Assembly (NCBI GenBank): GCA_003598085.1
Contig: QZKU01000128.1
Location: forward strand, 62,001 to 126,000
DNA length: 64,000 nucleotides
Origin: Candidatus Abyssobacteria bacterium SURF_5
Lineage (GTDB): Bacteria > Abyssobacteria > SURF-5
Reading direction: 5' to 3'
Shown: positions 44,055-53,250 of the stretch, piece by piece
How the letters are laid out: the number at the start of each line of letters is the position of its first letter
Numbering within the stretch: the stretch's first letter is position 1
Notes under the pieces: model-generated
What the model was told of the DNA's origin: nothing
Databases searched by the model: none
Seen by the model: the letters and a program-made list of their open reading frames with translations, nothing else
Translations under genes and position numbers: made by a program

Positions 44055-45527
44055 ATGAAAGTGAATGAGCAAGCGAGGCAGTTGCTGCGGGCGAGCAAAC
44101 TGTCGGAACTGGCCGGAGTCCCGATTCCAACCATCAAGCATTACGTTAACGAGGGGCTCATTCCGCAGCCGATGAAGACCGGCAAAACGATGGCGTATTA
44201 CGATCCCGCTTGTGTTGATCGGATCAAGCTGATCAAGCGCCTGCAGAAGGAGCAGTTTCTGCCGCTGGACGTCATCAAGCGCGTTCTGGATTCCGGCGCC
44301 GCATACGAAGAAGAACTGCAGGTGGGGCAGGCGATACTGAAATCACACAAAGCGGCGTCTCTGAGCAAAATGGTGCCCGAGCAGTCGATCGAACGGCGCT
44401 CGCATTATCCGATGCGGAAGGTGCGGCTGCTGGAGAAGGAGGGACTGATCATGCCGTCGAAAAAGGACGGCAGTCGATTTTATGACGCGGCGGATTTGAA
44501 GGTTATCGAGATCATGAAGCGGCGCGAGGAACTCGGTGTGCCCTTCGACCATTCCATCGAGACGCTGAGATTGTACAAGGAGGCGATCAGGGGGGCGGTG
44601 GGGCGTGATATCAGGTTGTTCGCGAAGAACTTGCTGGGCGGCTTCCCGAGCGAGCAGACGGTGAGTTTCCTCACGGAAGTTGATGATTCGCTCGATTCGT
44701 TTATCATTCTGATCAGGCAGAAATTGCTTCGCAGATTGGGCGGCGAGGCGATCAGCCAGATGAATGAGTTGTCGAAGAAGCTTGCGATGCTGTCGTTCAC
44801 GCTTCCGGGCGCATATCTACCGGAAGACGAACCTGAAGAATTCATCCCGAGGCTTCTCTATTTTTTCTGTTCGGGCAGGCAGGCTTCAGTCGCTGAGTTC
44901 GTGGAGAGCCTACCTGAGACAGATGCGTCGAAGTATGCGGCTGCGGCGGTTATCGCGCATGTTTTGCGGAAGGATTTCACGGCGGCGCTCTCTCTGGTCA
45001 GCCGACAATTTCCGAAGCCGGACGGGCGCGTACTGAATGATGCGGCGGCGGCGCTGGCGTATATGGTTTCGGTGGGTGAGACGTCCGGTTTTACCGGCCC
45101 GAGCAACCTGGTGCGGAAGGCGCTGGCGCATCTGAGGGAGATCGAGCGGGCGCGGATGAAAAATAATGTTGCAGATTTGATCGGCGGCTACATCTGCGGT
45201 GCGATTTACGTTTTGCTTCCCGACATGTTTGACACCCTTGAGAGGGGCATCGACATGCTCGAGCGGGTCAAGCGGCGCCTGCGCGACAGGCGGATGCAAA
45301 TCGGACGGATTCCCCCCTGGCTGGAGGAGACGGTTCAATTTGAAATTATTCCCGCCATGACAATTCGGGTGAACCGGTTCCTGGCCGAAGCATATTTACG
45401 GCGCGGTGATTGCGAACGAGCGGAACAGTGCCTGGCGGCGATAATAGAGATTGCGGAGCCGTGCGACGAGCATTCGCAGTGGGCGCGGATAAAGAAAATC
45501 GAAATCAGGAATATGCCGGTTCATTGA
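44055..45527 (+). CDS. MerR-family regulator with two tandem HTH domains
   Basis: The 490-residue protein has two MerR-type winged-helix domains in a row. The first is residues about 11-75 (LRASKLSELAGVPIPTIKHY, EGLIPQP, then a second helix block), the second about 108-170 (PMRKVRLLEKEGLIMPSK, SRFYDAADLKVIEIMKR). The remaining ~300 residues are helical with no named effector domain and look like a repeat scaffold. A single-chain double HTH could bind a DNA dyad as a monomer. A GAGGAGG lies about 18 bases before the ATG, which is farther than usual. It heads the operon with the MFS, ThDP and aminotransferase genes. Confidence 0.8.
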   Translation: MKVNEQARQLLRASKLSELAGVPIPTIKHYVNEGLIPQPMKTGKTMAYYDPACVDRIKLIKRLQKEQFLPLDVIKRVLDSGAAYEEELQVGQAILKSHKAASLSKMVPEQSIERRSHYPMRKVRLLEKEGLIMPSKKDGSRFYDAADLKVIEIMKRREELGVPFDHSIETLRLYKEAIRGAVGRDIRLFAKNLLGGFPSEQTVSFLTEVDDSLDSFIILIRQKLLRRLGGEAISQMNELSKKLAMLSFTLPGAYLPEDEPEEFIPRLLYFFCSGRQASVAEFVESLPETDASKYAAAAVIAHVLRKDFTAALSLVSRQFPKPDGRVLNDAAAALAYMVSVGETSGFTGPSNLVRKALAHLREIERARMKNNVADLIGGYICGAIYVLLPDMFDTLERGIDMLERVKRRLRDRRMQIGRIPPWLEETVQFEIIPAMTIRVNRFLAEAYLRRGDCERAEQCLAAIIEIAEPCDEHSQWARIKKIEIRNMPVH

Positions 45528-45537
45528 TCGACAGGAG

Positions 45538-46836
45538 ATGCCGACTTCGGTGGAAACTGAAACGCTCGCGAAAATCCGATCTCCAGAAACAACCTCAGTG
45601 AGATGGCGACTGCCTGTCGTATTGCTGATCACGGTAATAATTGCGTATTTCGACCGGCTGAACATTTCGCTTGCGCTTCCATTCATCGCGGCTGAACACG
45701 GCTGGACCGCCGAACAGACCGGCAAGTACGGCGGCACAATATTGAGTATCTTCTTTGTCGGCTATGGGCTGGCGAACATTTTTTTCAGCCCGATCGGTGA
45801 GAGAGTTGGCCCGCGCAGAAGTCTGATTACCGCCGTCGTTTTCTTTTCGCTCTTTACGGTAGCCGGAGCCGCCACAGGCGGGATTTTGTGGCTTTTCCTG
45901 GTTACGCGTCTCCTCCTTGGGCTGGGCGAAGGTATCCACTTCCCAATGAACAGCAAGCTTATCAAAAACTGGTTTCCTCTTTCAGAGCGTTCGAGGGCGA
46001 ACGGGATGTGGGTCAGCGGGATTCTTTTCGCCACTGTTCTTGCGCCTCTGATTCTTGTTCCCATTATTCAGTGGTGGAGCTGGCGAGCGATGTTTTTGCT
46101 GCTCGGTATTATGGGGATGGTGATAACCATTCCGCTGCTGGCGCTGTTTTGTCATGATACGCCCGCCCGCCATCCATTCATAAGCACTTCTGAAAAGGCG
46201 CTCATTGAAGCGGGCATGGAGGCGCGGGAGCCGGAAGAAGAGAGATTCTGGAAACAGGTGAAGCCATTCTTACGGGACAAGACGTATTGGCTTGCGATGC
46301 TTGGCGGAATCTTCAATAATATTGCTTCATTCGGCCTTCTGATGTGGTTTCCGACGTATTTTGTTGAAGGTCGCGGACTCGCTTTCGACAATTTGAAATA
46401 CGCGTTGTCAATTCCGTATGTGATCAGTATTGCGGGGATAGCGTTCATGTCGTGGGCGGGGGATAAGAGTCAGCGACGCGCCTATCTTGCCGGGGCGGGA
46501 TATTTATTGACCGGAGTCATTGCATTTTTCGCCGTGAGAGCGTCGTCGATTGAGACGACTGTGGCGCTTTTTGCCGCTGCGCTTTTCTTTCAGATGGGAT
46601 TCACCTCGCAGGAATTCGCGATTCTGCAGCGGATACTTCCGCGATCGCGTGTGGCCACCGGGACGGGGTTTTACAACGGCGTCGCGATGCTTATCGGCGG
46701 CGGGTTAGGTCCGGCGATTGTCGGGGGAGTAGTCGCGCTGAGCGGCAATTATGCGGCGGGCATACTGGCAATTCTTGGCGCAGCGTTTCTCGCCGGGTTC
46801 GATATGCTGATTCTGGGCAGGTTTTTAAAATATTGA
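45538..46836 (+). CDS. MFS transporter, anion:cation symporter (ACS)-like
   Basis: The 432-residue protein has twelve predicted helices. The sequence VVLLITVIIAYFDRLNISLA near the start, FFSPIGERVGPRRS (the MFS loop 2-3 motif) and GLGEGIHFPMNSKLIKNWFP are characteristic of the ACS group, which takes up organic anions such as hexuronates, galactonate or phthalate-type acids. The substrate here is unknown. It begins ten bases after the MerR stop, so it is in the same transcript and the regulator probably responds to what it imports or to a product of it. Confidence 0.85.
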   Translation: MPTSVETETLAKIRSPETTSVRWRLPVVLLITVIIAYFDRLNISLALPFIAAEHGWTAEQTGKYGGTILSIFFVGYGLANIFFSPIGERVGPRRSLITAVVFFSLFTVAGAATGGILWLFLVTRLLLGLGEGIHFPMNSKLIKNWFPLSERSRANGMWVSGILFATVLAPLILVPIIQWWSWRAMFLLLGIMGMVITIPLLALFCHDTPARHPFISTSEKALIEAGMEAREPEEERFWKQVKPFLRDKTYWLAMLGGIFNNIASFGLLMWFPTYFVEGRGLAFDNLKYALSIPYVISIAGIAFMSWAGDKSQRRAYLAGAGYLLTGVIAFFAVRASSIETTVALFAAALFFQMGFTSQEFAILQRILPRSRVATGTGFYNGVAMLIGGGLGPAIVGGVVALSGNYAAGILAILGAAFLAGFDMLILGRFLKY

Positions 46837-46887
46837 GAATGAAACCGCGAATGAGTGTGTGTTCGTACATGTTAAGGAGGATAATCC

Positions 46888-48579
46888 ATGCCGAAGACAA
46901 CTGAGATCATTATTGATATTCTTGTTGATGCCGGAATCGACCACGTATTTGGGATGCCGGGCGGGGCGACATTATTTCTATACGACGCACTGTTCGACCG
47001 GCAGGACAAGATCCGCACGATCCTTGCGCGGCACGAAGGCGGCGCGGCCTGCATGGCGGACATGTACGGCCGGCTGACGGGCAAGCCGGGTGTCGTTATC
47101 GGGCAAGGCGCCTGGATGGGATCGAATGCCGCTGTCGCCGTGATGGAGGCCTATCTTGCGGGTTCACCGATGCTCGTGCTGGGTGACGTCTCGGATTATG
47201 GCGGCCTGATACAGCATGGGCCTTTCCAGTGCGCGGGCGGCGAATACGGCTCGATCGATCTGCCGAACATCATGCGCTCAATGACAAAATATACGACGGT
47301 GGCGAACAGTCCGGCCGAGTACGCCCACGGCGTGCAACTGGCGATCAAGCATGCCGTCACCGGCCGGCCCGGTCCCGCCTGCGTTTTGGCGCGGTGGGAC
47401 GTTGCGATATCGGAGACCGAACTGGATTCAATAAATCCCAAATTGTTTTCGATACAGGGGCATATCAACGTCTCGCCGGCCTGCATTTCGGCTGCGGATG
47501 CCGGCAAAGCGGCCGATCTGTTACTCGGGGCCTCAGATCCAGTGATGATCACTGGTCGTGGAGTACACGCATCGCGCGCGTACACAGAAGTGCAGGAACT
47601 GGCGGAGCTTCTCGGGATGCCGGTTGCGACCAGCTACATGGGCAAGAGCGGAATAGCTGAAACGCATGATCTTGCAATCGGGACCATGGGCAACATCGGC
47701 CAGAGAACAGCGAATGAGAAGATCAATTCGGCCGATGTGATCCTTGCAGTCGGGACATGTCTTTCCCCGGAGAACACGCGGATGCTGTCGCCGGACTACA
47801 TTGATGCTGAACGCCAGAAGATCATTCAGATCGACATTGAACCGCTGAACGCCGGCTGGAACTATCCCGTGGCGCTCGGTATCGCTTCGGACGCGAAGCT
47901 GGCGCTGAGGGCGGTGATTGATGCCGTAAAGAAGCGAGGGGTGAAATTGGATGTGAAGGCACGGATCGAGCGACTGAAAAAGCTGAAGGCGGAGAACGAC
48001 TTTTTTTCGAGCGACTCGTATCATTCCGATGAGGAGCCGATTTCGCCCGAGCGGATTGTGAACGACCTGAATGAGGCGGTTGGCGCTGATGATCTGCTGG
48101 TGCTTGACGGCGGCAACAACCGCATGTGGTGCGCGAAACATTTCAAATCGAAAAAAGCCGGCCAGGTGATTGCGCCGGGCGGAGCGGCGGGAGTCGGCTG
48201 GAGCGTTCCGGCCTCGCTCGGCGCCCAGATCATTTCGGGCAACAGGCGCGTGGTGTGCGTGTGCGGCGACGGCGGCATGATGATGATGCTGTATTGCCTC
48301 GAGATGGCAAAGCAGTATGAGGCGCCCATCACGTACGTTGTCATGAACAATGCGTCGTTGGGAAACGTGAAGGATTTTCAGTCTCCCGAGCGCAGGATCG
48401 CCACGGAATATGATGAGGCTGATTTTGCGGCAATCGGCAGGGCAATCGGCTGTAAGGGTTTGAAAATTGCGCATCCGAATGAATTACTGCCTGCTTTGAA
48501 AGCCGCTATCCAGAGCGAGCGTCCGGCTGTTATCGATGTAACGACCAGTAAAGAAGCTCATTTCAAACTGATGATGTAA
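46888..48579 (+). CDS. Thiamine diphosphate-dependent enzyme, acetolactate synthase-like
   Basis: The 563-residue protein has the three-domain ThDP layout: a PYR domain with FGMPGGATL and RHEGGAACMADMYGR (catalytic Glu50), a central domain, and a PP domain with CGDGGMMMMLYCLEM (Gly460-Asp461-Gly462) ending in VVMNNAS (Asn487/Asn488) that binds the Mg-diphosphate. The overall sequence belongs to the acetolactate synthase/oxalyl-CoA decarboxylase/sulfoacetaldehyde acetyltransferase group; the substrate cannot be given. Its ribosome binding site is AAGGAGGATAATCC. The neighbour is a GSA-type aminotransferase, and both probably act in one catabolic route fed by the MFS carrier. Confidence 0.88.
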   Translation: MPKTTEIIIDILVDAGIDHVFGMPGGATLFLYDALFDRQDKIRTILARHEGGAACMADMYGRLTGKPGVVIGQGAWMGSNAAVAVMEAYLAGSPMLVLGDVSDYGGLIQHGPFQCAGGEYGSIDLPNIMRSMTKYTTVANSPAEYAHGVQLAIKHAVTGRPGPACVLARWDVAISETELDSINPKLFSIQGHINVSPACISAADAGKAADLLLGASDPVMITGRGVHASRAYTEVQELAELLGMPVATSYMGKSGIAETHDLAIGTMGNIGQRTANEKINSADVILAVGTCLSPENTRMLSPDYIDAERQKIIQIDIEPLNAGWNYPVALGIASDAKLALRAVIDAVKKRGVKLDVKARIERLKKLKAENDFFSSDSYHSDEEPISPERIVNDLNEAVGADDLLVLDGGNNRMWCAKHFKSKKAGQVIAPGGAAGVGWSVPASLGAQIISGNRRVVCVCGDGGMMMMLYCLEMAKQYEAPITYVVMNNASLGNVKDFQSPERRIATEYDEADFAAIGRAIGCKGLKIAHPNELLPALKAAIQSERPAVIDVTTSKEAHFKLMM

Positions 48580-48621
48580 CGGAATTTAGGTGCTGCCGAA
48601 AGGGCGATGCGGAGGTGGGCT

Positions 48622-50028
48622 ATGAAATTCAAAGAGATCGAGAAGAGAGGCAATGCACTGAGCAAGATGCCGGTCAAGCATATACCGAAGGATGTGATGA
48701 ATCGGGTTAATGAGGAAATCAGGCAGAAGACCAAGAAATCCAAGCGCATGTTCGAGGCGGCGAAAAAGGTGATTCCCGGCGGTTGCGAACACATGTTGTC
48801 GCATACCACGCCGTACCCGGTTTTTATCGAGAGAGGGGATGGCGCATATCTCGTTGACGTCGACGGTAACCGGTATATCGACTATTTAAATGCCGGCGGG
48901 CCTGTTTTGCTTGGACACAACCCTCCCGAACTGATCGAGAAAATGGTTGAGGTGATGCGGAACAAAGGCGCGCTCCACGGGCTGTGCGACGAGTACGAGA
49001 CGCTGGCGGCCGAGAAGATCATTCAGCACATGCCTTCGGTGGAAAAGGTGCGCTTCCTGCAATCGGGCACGGAGGCCGATATGGCGGCCATCCGTCTTGC
49101 CAGGGTGTATACCGGCAAGAAGAAGATCATCAAATTCTGCGGCACGTATCACGGGTGGTCGGATCAGTTGGTCGTCGACCTCTGGGTTCCGCACAGCGGC
49201 CGTTTCATGGCGAACGGGATACCGGAAGAAGTTGCCGCGAACACGGTGATCGTTCCGCAGAACGATCTTGCGGCTCTGGAACGAGCAATTGAAGCACACG
49301 AGAAAGATGGGGGAGTGGCGGCGGTCCTCGTTGAGCCGCTGGGAGCGGAGTCGGGGACAATGCCGCTTGCAGAGGATTTCCATAAGGGCCTTCGCGAGAT
49401 CACGCGGAAACATAACATCGCTCTTATTTTCGATGAAGTGGTAACGGGCTTCAGGGTGGCCATGGGCGGCGCGCAGGAGTATTTCGGCATCGACCCGGAA
49501 CTGACGGTCCTGGGCAAAATCATGGGGGGCACGTTTCCTTCGAGCGGCGCGTTGGCGGGCAAAGCCGAGATCATGGACATACTGAATTCCGGCATCCTTT
49601 CGGGCGGGGGCCCATCCTGTTTTGTGGCCGGGACGATCGCCGGCAATCTGCTTTCATGCGCGGCCACGTATCAGGCGATCTGCGAGATTGAGAGGACCAA
49701 CGCAATTGAGCGGGCGGCGGCGACAACCGACCGATTGGTGAAAGAATTGAATGAATTGTTCGAGGATCGGAACTATCCGTTCTTCGCATACAATTTCGCT
49801 TCGATCCTGCATATCGAGATGACCGGCGGATTGCACATCGATATAAACAGCGATGACGGTCTGCCGCAGATTTTTGAGCGGAAAACGGCGATGACGGACT
49901 ACCAGACGTTTTTGCGCAATGAAGGGCTCATGACGTTAATGGGAAAGGGATTCGTCACGAGCGCTCACGGAGACGCGGAAGTGAAGAAGAGCGTGGACGC
50001 TTACAACAGGCTGCTGGACGCGCTGTAA
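48622..50028 (+). CDS. Class III aminotransferase, glutamate-1-semialdehyde aminomutase-like
   Basis: The 468-residue protein shows RFLQSGTEADMAAIRLAR for the phosphate of PLP, FDEVVTGFRVAMGG (residues 270-283, with Asp271) and LGKIMGGTFPSSGALAG with Lys299 forming the Schiff base. These follow the GSA-aminomutase (HemL) subgroup. The N-terminal ~40 residues are extra to HemL. Because no haem-synthesis gene is near and a ThDP enzyme precedes it, it more likely moves an amino group on an unknown amino acid or amine. The ATG at 48622 is preceded by GGAGGTG; a start at 48607 would lack such a site. It ends 13 bases from the convergent SDR gene. Confidence 0.85.
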   Translation: MKFKEIEKRGNALSKMPVKHIPKDVMNRVNEEIRQKTKKSKRMFEAAKKVIPGGCEHMLSHTTPYPVFIERGDGAYLVDVDGNRYIDYLNAGGPVLLGHNPPELIEKMVEVMRNKGALHGLCDEYETLAAEKIIQHMPSVEKVRFLQSGTEADMAAIRLARVYTGKKKIIKFCGTYHGWSDQLVVDLWVPHSGRFMANGIPEEVAANTVIVPQNDLAALERAIEAHEKDGGVAAVLVEPLGAESGTMPLAEDFHKGLREITRKHNIALIFDEVVTGFRVAMGGAQEYFGIDPELTVLGKIMGGTFPSSGALAGKAEIMDILNSGILSGGGPSCFVAGTIAGNLLSCAATYQAICEIERTNAIERAAATTDRLVKELNELFEDRNYPFFAYNFASILHIEMTGGLHIDINSDDGLPQIFERKTAMTDYQTFLRNEGLMTLMGKGFVTSAHGDAEVKKSVDAYNRLLDAL

Positions 50029-50041
50029 GTTTGGCGCCTTT

Positions 50042-50860
50042 TCAGAATTTGATGGCGCCGCCGCAAATGCTGATCGTCTGACCGGTCACATAATCTGCGA
50101 GGTCGGTGCAGAGGAAATCGACGGCGACCTTTGCGCAGTCGTCCTCGGTGCCGAGGCGACCGAGGGGAACCTGTGCGAGAACGTTCTGGCGTATTGCATC
50201 ATGCTTGAACGCGATCTCGCGGAGGCGCGCGGTTTCTATATAAGCCGGCGCGATGCAATTAACCGTAATGTTGTATGGCCCGAGTTCCTGCGCAAGATAG
50301 CTGGTGTAGCGGATGATTCCCGCTTTCGCGGCTCCGTAGGAGGCGTAGACCCCGCCGGGCTGGGCCTGAAGGCCGGCCTGCGAAGCGACGTTGATGATCT
50401 TGCCTGACCGCTGTTCCTTCATTGGAACGCTTGCGGCCTGACTGCAGTAAATGGTTCCCATCAGGTTTCGGTCGATCGTGGCCCGTAAATCGGTTTCCGA
50501 CACGCTCGATGCGAAACTCTCGAAGACCTGCCCCGCCAATCCGCCTGCGTTATTGATCAGGATATCGATGCGTCCGAATTCGGCGATCACCTTAGCGACC
50601 ATCCTCTCGACGGCCGTTTTGTCGCCGACGTTGCATTCGATGCCGAGGGAGCGGACCTTATAGGCCTCGATCTCGGCCATCACGCTTTCGGCGGTAAGTT
50701 CCTCGCCGAATTCTCGGGCCGAATCAAGGTTGACATCGTTGATGACGACATCGGCTCCGAACATAGCCAGGCGCAGGGCGTATCTGCGTCCCAGGCCTCT
50801 GGCGGCGCCGGTGACGAGGGCGACTTTTCCCTTCAATTTTCTCAGATCGATGGAACCCAT
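50042..50860 (-). CDS. Short-chain dehydrogenase/reductase (FabG-like)
   Basis: The 272-residue protein has VTGAARGLGRRY for the cofactor, LINNAGG, and the catalytic set Ser160, Tyr175 and Lys179 (in YASYGAAKAG). It is closest to 3-oxoacyl-ACP/CoA reductases. Asp42 after the second strand (VINDVNLDS) suggests NAD(H) rather than NADP(H). The ATG at 50860 is preceded by GGAGGCG. It follows the 4-hydroxybutyryl-CoA dehydratase-like gene by 26 bases, so it might work on the product of that enzyme, a crotonyl-type or 3-hydroxyacyl-CoA. Confidence 0.9.
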   Translation of the reverse strand: MGSIDLRKLKGKVALVTGAARGLGRRYALRLAMFGADVVINDVNLDSAREFGEELTAESVMAEIEAYKVRSLGIECNVGDKTAVERMVAKVIAEFGRIDILINNAGGLAGQVFESFASSVSETDLRATIDRNLMGTIYCSQAASVPMKEQRSGKIINVASQAGLQAQPGGVYASYGAAKAGIIRYTSYLAQELGPYNITVNCIAPAYIETARLREIAFKHDAIRQNVLAQVPLGRLGTEDDCAKVAVDFLCTDLADYVTGQTISICGGAIKF

Positions 50861-50886
50861 TCTGCGCCTCCGGCTATGCCAAGTTG

Positions 50887-52323
50887 TTATTTGATCCCGC
50901 AGAGGACCCTGGCGAGATTCTTTTTTTGTTCGAGGTTCCCTTGCCGATAAATCATGACGCGCTGCGCCTGAGGGGAGCCGGCCCCATGCATCGATTCGAC
51001 GAGCGCGGTGCCGGCGGTCATATTCTCGATGAGGCGGCACACGCGGACGCGATCGTCTGCGGACGCGGGGCTCGAAGCGGCATAATGCTTGCGCAGCAGG
51101 TCTCCGATCTCCTCGTTTCGGAAATCTTTTTCGCTCGGGATCGTGGCGATGAGGCCGCCTGCGATATCATGCGAAAGCCTGCCGATCTCGTAGATGAGCC
51201 GTGTGACGTTGTGCTTGCAGATGTTCGCCAGCAGTGGGTCCACGAGGTATGAGCCCGATTTTGTTTGCGTTCCTTCGCAGGAACAAGCGATCGAGCAGCA
51301 ATACAGGGTTTCCGTAAGATGCATCATTTCGACCAGCTTATCGCGCACGTGCGAGGCCTTCTCGACCCCATTCATTTCTGCGGCGAGAGCAGTCGCTCCA
51401 ATGATGATGTCGCTGACGCCTCCCTTGCAGGCTCCGTAATTCTGGCGGTGGAATGCAGCGAACCTCTCGACCAGCATGCCGGCGAACTCATACTCGCCGC
51501 ACATGAATACGCGCTCCCAGGGAACGAAAACGTCCTCGAGAATAACGATCGCTTCACCGCCCACAATGCCGAATGCGGGATTTCCCATATCAGTCCGCTC
51601 GTTAAAGAGCTTGCGGTAATCGTTTGCTTGACGGCCGAACACCATGGTAACGCCGGGGGCGTCCGCGGGGACGGCGCAGCAGACGGCGAAATCCTTATCC
51701 GGCTCACGAAGTGCTATGGTCGGCATCAGGAGAACCTCGTGAGAGTTGACCGCCCCCGTCTGATGCTGTTTCGAGCCGCGAATGACGATGCCATCCTTGC
51801 GTCGTTCGGTGACATGGACAAACACGTCGGGATCCGGCTGTTGATGAGGCGGCAGCGAGCGATTGCCTTTGGAGTCGGTCATTGCGCCGCAGATCATCAG
51901 GTCTTTCCGCTGCATTTGCTTCAGGTATTCGATGAAGCGCTGGTGATAATCAGTGCTCTTGGCAGAGTCGATCTCGTATGTGGTCGAGTAAACGGCATTG
52001 ATCCCGTCGAAGCCGACGCAGCGTTGATAGCAGGAGCCTGTCTTCTGCGAGAGGAATCTCAGCATCTTTACTTTGGTAATCAGATCGGCGGCGCTTTGAT
52101 GGATGTGGAGGAACCTGTTGATCGTATCTCCGGTAAGGTGCGACTGCGCGGTCAGCAAGGGTTTTCCGTCGGCCGAGTGGGCCAGCCCATACGTCATAGC
52201 GGCGCAGCGGACGTGCGGCGCCGTGGCCGGATGGCTCACCACGTCTTCTATCTTCTCGCCAAATGCATATACTTTCGTCCGCATCGAACGAAGGCTTTCC
52301 ATATACTCTTTTGATGTCATCAT
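50887..52323 (-). CDS. 4-hydroxybutyryl-CoA dehydratase/vinylacetyl-CoA isomerase-like enzyme
   Basis: The 478-residue protein belongs to the 4-hydroxyphenylacetate 3-monooxygenase (HpaB) fold family. It retains the ligands that separate the 4-hydroxybutyryl-CoA dehydratase branch: Cys98 and Cys102 in TGSCYQRCVG, and His292 and Cys299 in HRQNYGACKGG, matching (from memory) Cys99, Cys103, His292 and Cys299 of the clostridial enzyme AbfD. Tyr296, Lys300, Glu257 and a glutamate in VESMHGAGSPQAQR also fit. Such enzymes hold FAD and a 4Fe-4S cluster and dehydrate 4-hydroxybutyryl-CoA to crotonyl-CoA; they are oxygen-sensitive. An AGGAG lies eight bases before the ATG. Real substrate unproven; relatives may act on other 4-hydroxyacyl-CoAs. 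Confidence 0.85.
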   Translation of the reverse strand: MMTSKEYMESLRSMRTKVYAFGEKIEDVVSHPATAPHVRCAAMTYGLAHSADGKPLLTAQSHLTGDTINRFLHIHQSAADLITKVKMLRFLSQKTGSCYQRCVGFDGINAVYSTTYEIDSAKSTDYHQRFIEYLKQMQRKDLMICGAMTDSKGNRSLPPHQQPDPDVFVHVTERRKDGIVIRGSKQHQTGAVNSHEVLLMPTIALREPDKDFAVCCAVPADAPGVTMVFGRQANDYRKLFNERTDMGNPAFGIVGGEAIVILEDVFVPWERVFMCGEYEFAGMLVERFAAFHRQNYGACKGGVSDIIIGATALAAEMNGVEKASHVRDKLVEMMHLTETLYCCSIACSCEGTQTKSGSYLVDPLLANICKHNVTRLIYEIGRLSHDIAGGLIATIPSEKDFRNEEIGDLLRKHYAASSPASADDRVRVCRLIENMTAGTALVESMHGAGSPQAQRVMIYRQGNLEQKKNLARVLCGIK

Positions 52324-52505
52324 GGTCGAGACTCCTTGGCCAGGTGGGCGCCTAATATGAATACGCAGATAACCATCTTATCACAAAGAGTGTGAGGAGC
52401 AGAAATTACAGGCTGAAATCGACAGAGAAAAACCTGCCTTCAGCGATTTGGCTTTCGCTGAACACAGGTATTCCTTTGAAGGGGAGCCTTAATCTTAGCC
52501 TAATC

Positions 52506-52970
52506 TCAATTCTGAGAGGGTGCTGCTGCATCCTGCTCGCCGGACGCGGCATGCGGGCAATTGGGATGCTCTCCGGGCGTGGCGCAGCATGCATCTCCCG
52601 AGGCCTTTTTTTGCAAGGCGGCGAGATCGGGAACGGCGATTTTAACCGTTTTTTGTGTTCCATCGGGCAGGGAGAAGACCAGGGATGCTTCATTTTGGTT
52701 GCCGCCGATCAAATTAAAACTGGAATCATACAGGAAAACACCGATAGCGCTGTCGCCGGCCGGAACCACCTGCACAAAGTTGTCGCCGAGCATCATTACG
52801 GACGGATGGCTCATCATCGGCTTACTCTCATGGGCTGAGCAAACGTCCTGTTTTTTGGCTGGTTCAGATGCATTGGCCGTCGCTATAACCTGTTGAGCAA
52901 GCGGGACGCCCACAACAAAAAGAACCAGCGCGATGCCTGCCAATAACCAACGTATTGTCTTTTTACCCAT
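52506..52970 (-). CDS. Small secreted protein with Cys/His-rich tail
   Basis: I do not recognise a family. The 154-residue protein has a clear Sec signal peptide (MGKKTIRWLLAGIALVLFV, cut after about ANA), a middle region with strand-like VPAGDSAIGVFLYDSSFNL, and a tail with DACCATPGEHPNCPHAA. The cysteines and histidines there, plus CSAHESKPMMSHPS near the start, could bind a transition metal. It stands alone with its own ribosome binding site (GGGAG seven bases before the ATG). Export to the periplasm or outside is inferred. Confidence 0.6.
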   Translation of the reverse strand: MGKKTIRWLLAGIALVLFVVGVPLAQQVIATANASEPAKKQDVCSAHESKPMMSHPSVMMLGDNFVQVVPAGDSAIGVFLYDSSFNLIGGNQNEASLVFSLPDGTQKTVKIAVPDLAALQKKASGDACCATPGEHPNCPHAASGEQDAAAPSQN

Positions 52971-53250
52971 AAAATTCTCCCAGTTTGTCTCGTTGTTCAG
53001 CACAGCAATCAATGCCTTGTGCTATAGTTTGTGAAAGAAGTGCGAACAGCAAGGTAAGCATAGGGCAACTATCGTGCCGTTTGGATTGAGATGCCACAGT
53101 TTCTCATAAAACATATTATAGCATAACAAGTTGCAGCAATGCCTCCCCTCGCGCGGGGTGCTTGCCGATCGGGTGATTTGAGCCTAAGCCGGCGTTCTGG
53201 TGTGTGAAAACACACAGCTACGCAAGAAGCGGGAAAGAGGAAGGAAAAGA

